DNA of 44,522 nt. It comes from an uncultured Ignavibacteriota bacterium (lineage in GTDB: Bacteria; Bacteroidota; Ignavibacteria; UBA10030; UBA8401). This document shows, piece by piece, positions 39,309 to 44,522 of this stretch. Below the pieces are notes generated by a model. The model saw nothing but the letters and a program-made list of their open reading frames with translations, searched no databases and was not told where the DNA came from. A program made the position numbers and the translations under genes. Each line of letters opens with the position of its first letter. Position 1 is the stretch's first letter. The DNA lies in NCBI GenBank assembly GCA_903958625.1, contig CAJBTU010000328.1:1-44522 (forward strand), read 5' to 3'.

Positions 39309-39907
39309 TATTCCATTTTCCCTAACTGTTTGAGTGCATCAACGGCATTCTTTGCTTCATGGCTTTCCGGTGCGACCAGTATCAGTTTTTTCCATGTCTG
39401 TTCGGCTTCTTTCCGTTTCCCCTGTCGGGCATAAATGGCTCCCTTATTATAGAGAGCGGTTGAATTCTTCGGGTCTTTGGTGAGCAGAACATTGGTGATT
39501 TTCATGGCTTCATCAATATTGCCTGTTTGAGCATAGCAAACGCTCAGATCTAAAAGAACTGATGAGTTCACCGGTTCCAACTTACGTGCCCGTTCAAAAT
39601 ATTGGATCGCCTCTTTGGGATTATGCCCATCCATCAACATGGAGGCAAGCATCGTGAGATGCGAAAGATTTTTAGGATCTTTATCGACCGATTTTTTCAA
39701 AGCGTCGAGCTGTTGTGAATACTCCTTGGCAACATTTCCTTTGCCCGGTGCCTGGGGCTGACCGGCAGGAAATTCTTTGTCCGTCTTTTCGGGCTGTTCG
39801 GAATTCTTCAGCATCCTTCCGCTGTCGCGTGTGAGAACAAAAACGATCGCGGCGATGAGGATAAAGGGAAAAATAAGTCTGCGGGACCAGATGATCAATG
39901 TTTTCAT
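39308..39907 (-). CDS. Membrane-anchored tetratricopeptide repeat protein (ORF extends to 40072)
   Basis: N-terminal TM (RRLIFPFILIAAIVFVLT) followed by TPRs (AIQYFERARKLEPVNSSVLLDLSVCYAQTGNIDEAM). Confidence 0.85.
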   Translation of the reverse strand: MKTLIIWSRRLIFPFILIAAIVFVLTRDSGRMLKNSEQPEKTDKEFPAGQPQAPGKGNVAKEYSQQLDALKKSVDKDPKNLSHLTMLASMLMDGHNPKEAIQYFERARKLEPVNSSVLLDLSVCYAQTGNIDEAMKITNVLLTKDPKNSTALYNKGAIYARQGKRKEAEQTWKKLILVAPESHEAKNAVDALKQLGKME

Positions 39908-39908
39908 A

Positions 39909-40787
39909 TCAGAATATCCAAGTATAGCCGAACGTGATAGCAACGCCCACATGCACCAGCAAGACAACAAACATGATAATGCTGAAGGGTAAGTGAATAA
40001 CATGCCAATAATGGAAAATCTCCTGAACTTTTTCCAGCACGGCAATGCGCTGCTGAAAAACAATATGGTCATTCACAATAGCAACGACCTTTTTCATTGA
40101 ATGCTTATCGACAGAATATTTATTCAGCGTATTTTTGATCAGCATAATTCTACGCTTTTGCGAAAGATCGCTGATCAAAAGATACCATAGAAGGGTGAAT
40201 AATCCTGCCTCATCGATATGCGCCATCGGTTTCCCCAATTCACGAAGAGCTTTCACCGCCTGCTCGTTCAGCGCATAGGTTGAATGAAGCGAATCAAGCA
40301 TCATCTTTCCTTTTTCTTCAAGTTCTTTCGCACTTAATTCATTTCCTTCGATATTCTTCGGTATATGCTGATACAAATACCGACCAAGCACACCGCTAAA
40401 CGCAACAGCGGACATGCTCCAGAAACTCACCGCCACCAATCCGCCGAACTTGAACGTGGTATGATATAACACCAACACCGGTCCGATCAGACAGAGAAAA
40501 ATATGGAACTCGAGAAAATATTTGATCTTTCCGATCTGCCTGAATGCACGGACTCTCTTTCGGCTGGAATACATGATCACACCGATCGTGACCATTGCGG
40601 TTCCGATGATACCATATCCGTGACTTTCTATACCGGAAGGTTTAAGATCGTTATACCGTTCATGAAACGGCCTTTCCTCCATCGGCAGGAAATAGTATTC
40701 TACATTTCTGGCAAGAACAGCTACCGCTATCAAAATCCCGAACAATATTAGAAAGGAAAGAAATAAGCGATGGGAAAGTTGATTCAT
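39909..40787 (-). CDS. Diheme b-type cytochrome integral membrane protein (ORF extends to 40814)
   Basis: Multiple TM helices and two Hx13H pairs (HIFLCLIGPVLVLYH and HLPFSIIMFVVLLVH), the spacing expected for bis-His ligation of two b hemes. First gene of the cytochrome operon. Confidence 0.75.
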   Translation of the reverse strand: MNQLSHRLFLSFLILFGILIAVAVLARNVEYYFLPMEERPFHERYNDLKPSGIESHGYGIIGTAMVTIGVIMYSSRKRVRAFRQIGKIKYFLEFHIFLCLIGPVLVLYHTTFKFGGLVAVSFWSMSAVAFSGVLGRYLYQHIPKNIEGNELSAKELEEKGKMMLDSLHSTYALNEQAVKALRELGKPMAHIDEAGLFTLLWYLLISDLSQKRRIMLIKNTLNKYSVDKHSMKKVVAIVNDHIVFQQRIAVLEKVQEIFHYWHVIHLPFSIIMFVVLLVHVGVAITFGYTWIF

Positions 40788-41354
40788 GATTGTTATAGGT
40801 GGTAAATCGGACAAATTGGTTTATTACTTACATGGTACTGAATTTCAACTGTTTTTGAAAGAATTGATATCACATACTTCATTGGTAACAAGAGTGTTTT
40901 GTCTTGTATTAACATTAATAATCGTTCTACCTGTAGGCACACAAAAGGAGAGGAATAATGATAGGCTGTTTCGATTTCACGCAAAAAACACAACTTGTTC
41001 CTTCGTTTGTCCATTGTTCATATTTTATAAAATCTCTTAACAACCTATACCAAATGCAATGCCACTTTTTAACGTGTAAATATTAGATAAATTGTAATGT
41101 TGATCTATCGGCTGTGTCTATATTTTAAAATGTGTCTATTTATTTTACATGCTCAACGGGGATTTATCTTTCTTAAGGGACAAATGAAATATGACATGAT
41201 TTGATGTAGATTTGCTATGGATTTCATCTTAGTCAATTGTTGCTGGATGGTTTTTTTCGAGATGGGATCAGCGGTGTTCAACCGTAAGACTGCAAGTTAA
41301 TGGTAATTAAAGAAGCGGAATTGAAACACAATTATTTATTTGTCGATATCGTAA

Positions 41355-41406
41355 AACAAAAAAAGCCTGCTTTACAAGTCGTCTTCGACAAGTTAGGCAG
41401 GCTTTT
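41355..41406 (-). terminator. Rho-independent terminator for the beta-helix T9SS gene
   Basis: AAAAGCCTGC...GCAGGCTTTT stem. T tract on the minus strand (GGCTTTTTTTGTTTT). Confidence 0.75.
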
Positions 41407-41427
41407 CCTTTACAGAATTATACGATA

Positions 41428-43572
41428 CTATTTCATCAGCAACATTTTCCTGGTTTCAACTAAATTTTTGCCGGAGGTCTGTTGCGATACTGCTTCTAAA
41501 CGGTAGAAATAAATACCGGACGGCATCTGAGAAGCGTTGAATGAATATTCATACACTCCGGCATCGATAATTCCATTTTCTACGGTTGATACTAATTGTC
41601 CCAAAGCGTTATAGACCGTCAACATTACAGCACTTCTCTCGGTGACACTGAAACTGATGGTTGTTGAGGGATTGAACGGATTAGGATAATTTTGTTCCAA
41701 TGCGAACTTTGAAGGAGTGGATGAAGATCGTTTCGTTTCGTCCTTGACAGACAATGAAACATTTCTTAACCATAGCGAATAGAGGGTAAGGTTTGTCGTT
41801 GCAGAATATGCCGCTCCGGTTGCATACGACGTTCCCGAACCATTAGGATTTGTATTCCATCCATTAAAGGTATATCCGCTTCTCACCATCGTGCCTGGAC
41901 CCAATATGGTCGTTGCAGTGGTAAAAGTTCCTCCGGCCGGTACAGTTCCGCCGGTATATTTATACCCAACATACGTTATAGTATATTGGCCGCCAGCAAG
42001 GGCAGTAAAGATAGGAATTAGTGTAACATTATTACTCGGCATTAAGAACGTGTAAGGATTGCTTGTCGAAGCCTGTCCTGATCCGCCGACCGCATAATCC
42101 CACCGTGTAAACGTATACCCGGCATTTGGCATTGCTGTCAGTGTCACTGATGTTCCTACGGGATACGAGTCTCCATAAATTGTTCCGCCGCTGACAGAAC
42201 CGCTTGAGGATGCATTGACTTTCAAAACGTACAAGTTATCAATGCTTCCTTCCATCGCTCCGCGGTTTGGGGGATCGAGTCTGGCTGCACCTACTTGATC
42301 AAGCAGTACTTCCTGGCCAGCCGCGCTTGTTCCAGTAAGATTCACATAGCTGGTCCCGTTCCAATATGCAACAACAGGAGTAACATTATTATTATTGGCA
42401 AACCGTGTGCGGGTTCCTTTGTTGCTGAAAACAAAGCTTCCACTTTTCAATGTGGGTGCCACCGTACCGGTGTTAGAATAGAGTAACGGACGGAATATTT
42501 GTTCGCCGATCTCCAATCCACCGGCATCCGTAATTTTCGCCAACACTCCCCCCGAAAATATTGTATTGTTGCTTCCACTGATTGCACCCGTGTACAACAC
42601 GTTGCTTGCTGTAGCTCCAATCCCTGCCGGAACAGCGGCATGAAGGATAGAATAATAGACCGATACACCAGCTTGACCGGTATACGCAACAATATCATCT
42701 AGAACAAAACCCGTCGGATTTGTAACGGTTCCCGTTGTTCTGCGATAATTGTGAGCGAGAAGTGAGTTTACAATTTTTACTGTACCATTATTATTACCAA
42801 TGGCTCCTCCCGAGTAATTTCCATAGGCCACATTACCGGTAGCGCTGCTGTTGATGAACCATACAGTTGAGCCAAGATTATTAATCGCACCGCCGATTTC
42901 CGTGCTTTGATTATTGGAGAGGGTCGAATTATTAAAATATATTACCGCGGCGTTGTTATTTTCAACGGCGCCACCACCGCCGCCGCTCGAGGTTGACCGG
43001 TTTTCGATCAACGTGCTGGATTCAAAATACGCCCGTGCCGCCGATCCGCTATTCAATAATCCACCGCCATACGAGGCGGCGTTGCGCTTGATGAAACTAT
43101 TATTCAGATAAAGAATCCCTACATTATAAATTCCGCCGCCGCTTGCGGCACTCGAATTCGAAATAATGCAGTTATTTAGAATGAGAGTTCCCGAATTAAT
43201 AATAGTTCCTCCGCTCCCCAACACTGCTCCACCCTTAAGACTCAGATTATTTAGGGTCACAATTTTGCTGACCGTGGTGATCGAAAATACATTGAACGCC
43301 GATGGAGTAGAATTCACTCTTCCCATTTCATCCAATCCGGGACGAGGAACAGTGATCAAGCAATCATTTCCCTTAAAGATTAATGTTTTATTGATGGTGA
43401 TTGGCGCCGTAACAACAATATCACCGACGATATTGATGATATCACCATCCACGGACGCGATGATCGCCGCTGCCAGTTCGGCATACGTACCAGCGTTCCG
43501 GGTGGTGGCAAAAGATTGATGCGAGATCAACAGAAAGAGTAATGATACGAAGAGGTACAGATTATTTTTCAT
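41428..43572 (-). CDS. T9SS-sorted right-handed beta-helix-like protein with InlB-type B-repeats
   Basis: Signal peptide. GGGIYNVGILYLNNSFIKRNAASYGGGLLNSG repeats, SGYTFNGWNTNPNGSGTSY InlB B-repeat, and C-terminal FALEQNYPNPFNPSTTISFSV...LVETRKMLLMK type A sorting domain. Confidence 0.9.
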   Translation of the reverse strand: MKNNLYLFVSLLFLLISHQSFATTRNAGTYAELAAAIIASVDGDIINIVGDIVVTAPITINKTLIFKGNDCLITVPRPGLDEMGRVNSTPSAFNVFSITTVSKIVTLNNLSLKGGAVLGSGGTIINSGTLILNNCIISNSSAASGGGIYNVGILYLNNSFIKRNAASYGGGLLNSGSAARAYFESSTLIENRSTSSGGGGGAVENNNAAVIYFNNSTLSNNQSTEIGGAINNLGSTVWFINSSATGNVAYGNYSGGAIGNNNGTVKIVNSLLAHNYRRTTGTVTNPTGFVLDDIVAYTGQAGVSVYYSILHAAVPAGIGATASNVLYTGAISGSNNTIFSGGVLAKITDAGGLEIGEQIFRPLLYSNTGTVAPTLKSGSFVFSNKGTRTRFANNNNVTPVVAYWNGTSYVNLTGTSAAGQEVLLDQVGAARLDPPNRGAMEGSIDNLYVLKVNASSSGSVSGGTIYGDSYPVGTSVTLTAMPNAGYTFTRWDYAVGGSGQASTSNPYTFLMPSNNVTLIPIFTALAGGQYTITYVGYKYTGGTVPAGGTFTTATTILGPGTMVRSGYTFNGWNTNPNGSGTSYATGAAYSATTNLTLYSLWLRNVSLSVKDETKRSSSTPSKFALEQNYPNPFNPSTTISFSVTERSAVMLTVYNALGQLVSTVENGIIDAGVYEYSFNASQMPSGIYFYRLEAVSQQTSGKNLVETRKMLLMK

Positions 43573-43885
43573 TCTTGTGTATTTCCTTCCAGTAATATTT
43601 GTTCATTATTTTAATGTTCACTTTGGTGTAACAAAGAATAATTCATGAGCGCTAAAGTAAATCGTACCTCCACACTTCAATTCAACCACATCAATTGCCG
43701 TGATGAGATTTTCATGCCTAATAACCCATAAATACTATGTTGATTGCATTAATTACAAAAACCATACCAAACAAAATCACCCGTTTTTTTTGATTTCTGA
43801 AGCTTAATATTTTTATTATGTCTTTTTTTGTTTACACTGTAAAGATTTTTTCATGTTTTTCTTACAGAAGTCATACGCTGAACGT

Positions 43886-44030
43886 CTCCGCTCGAGGTGA
43901 TATCGGGAAGTTTAGACTATCACTGATATTGGGGATTACATAGTCACGCGGAGCGAGTCCGGCGTTGTATGCCGGACGAGTCTCCCGAAGGTATGCCCTT
44001 GGCAGAAGCGGTGTGCGAATCACACTTCGG
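43886..44030. other. Hairpin-dense intergenic element (candidate structured RNA or palindromic repeat)
   Basis: Stems CTCCGC/GCGGAG, GACTAT/ATAGTC, GTCCGGC/GCCGGAC, CCGAAG/CTTCGG, TGCC/GGCA and TGTG/CACA, nested in about 145 nt of otherwise AT-rich intergenic DNA. Confidence 0.5.
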
Positions 44031-44074
44031 CGACTGCTTAGTGTGAACATATTTTATTGAGTAGCTTTACTATA

Positions 44075-44522
44075 TTATTTCATCAATACTAATTTTCTCA
44101 TCTGCGTTTTACTATCCGATGTAAGTTTAGCAAAATATATTCCACTGGATAATCTTGCGCCGTCGAACTGCACACTATGTGTTCCCGCTTCTTTCACTTC
44201 GTTCACCAGCGTCGATACTTCTTTGCCGATCGCATCGTACACTATTAATGACGTGAAGCCGTTCGTTGAGAGCTGATAGCTTATAGCTGTCGTGGGGTTG
44301 AACGGATTGGGATAATTCTGTTCCAGCGCAAAAGCTTTTGGTGTGTTTGCGGCGGTCACTTCAACCGTTTGTGAATACTCGAATTTGCCATCACGGTCAA
44401 TCTGTTTTAGCCGGTATGATGTTTTGCCTGATGCGGATTTGTCGTTGAATGAGTACGATTTTGGGGCGTTGGTGGTGCCGTTTCCTTCCACGAAGCCGAT
44501 TTTTGTCCACTCGCCCTTCGAC
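44075..44522 (-). CDS. T9SS type A sorting domain-containing protein, 5'-truncated by the right window edge
   Basis: Frame open to the edge (SKGEWTKIGFVEGNGTTNAPKSYSFNDKSASGKTSYRLKQIDRDGKFEYSQTVEV...FALEQNYPNPFNPTTAISYQLS...RKLVLMK). Confidence 0.92.
   Translation of the reverse strand, partial: SKGEWTKIGFVEGNGTTNAPKSYSFNDKSASGKTSYRLKQIDRDGKFEYSQTVEVTAANTPKAFALEQNYPNPFNPTTAISYQLSTNGFTSLIVYDAIGKEVSTLVNEVKEAGTHSVQFDGARLSSGIYFAKLTSDSKTQMRKLVLMK

Noticed and set aside
41041-41340. AT-rich gap between the cytochrome b gene and the T9SS beta-helix gene
   Set aside because: Looked for promoters, repeats and small ORFs. Nothing rose above the AT-rich background except the terminator at 41355-41406.

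Overview
The window is chromosomal DNA from what looks like a Bacteroidota/Ignavibacteria-type organism. T9SS type A sorting signals (FALEQNYPNPFNPTT-like) and outer-membrane barrels support this, but the taxon is inferred. Left to right it holds: a partial two-component-regulator-type propeller protein; ribH, PHP and Crp/Fnr genes; a BamB-like propeller lipoprotein and a metalloprotease/beta-propeller/OM-barrel fusion; a Fic protein; phosphosugar isomerase, PtsI, HPr, polyprenyl synthetase, type 2 IDI and a queuosine-precursor-transporter-like gene; tRNA-Pro(TGG) with a decayed 5'-half copy; a + strand unit of sensor kinase, FecR-domain protein and giant PKD-repeat protein; a long-chain acyl-CoA ligase; a GNAT; a hybrid histidine kinase with two receivers; a GroES-like protein; a compact minus-strand electron-transfer operon (about 40.8 to 31.1 kb); and two T9SS-sorted proteins on the right. 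The most interesting system is the operon: a diheme b-type membrane cytochrome, a membrane-anchored TPR protein, multiheme cytochromes c with 20, 37 and 10 CXXCH motifs, an outer-membrane barrel candidate and a membrane-anchored 4Fe-4S/FAD oxidoreductase. The 37-heme and 10-heme proteins share the same N- and C-terminal caps and differ in the number of internal triheme modules (11 vs 2; canonical module 73 aa = 219 bp). Each module carries three CXXCH motifs and three extra conserved histidines. This looks like a length-variable modular heme wire in a porin-cytochrome-like extracellular electron-transfer conduit. Other points of interest are a 9-T homopolymer that puts the FecR protein's signal peptide one base out of frame, a hairpin-dense intergenic element near 43.9-44.0 kb, and a long inverted repeat upstream of the hybrid kinase.
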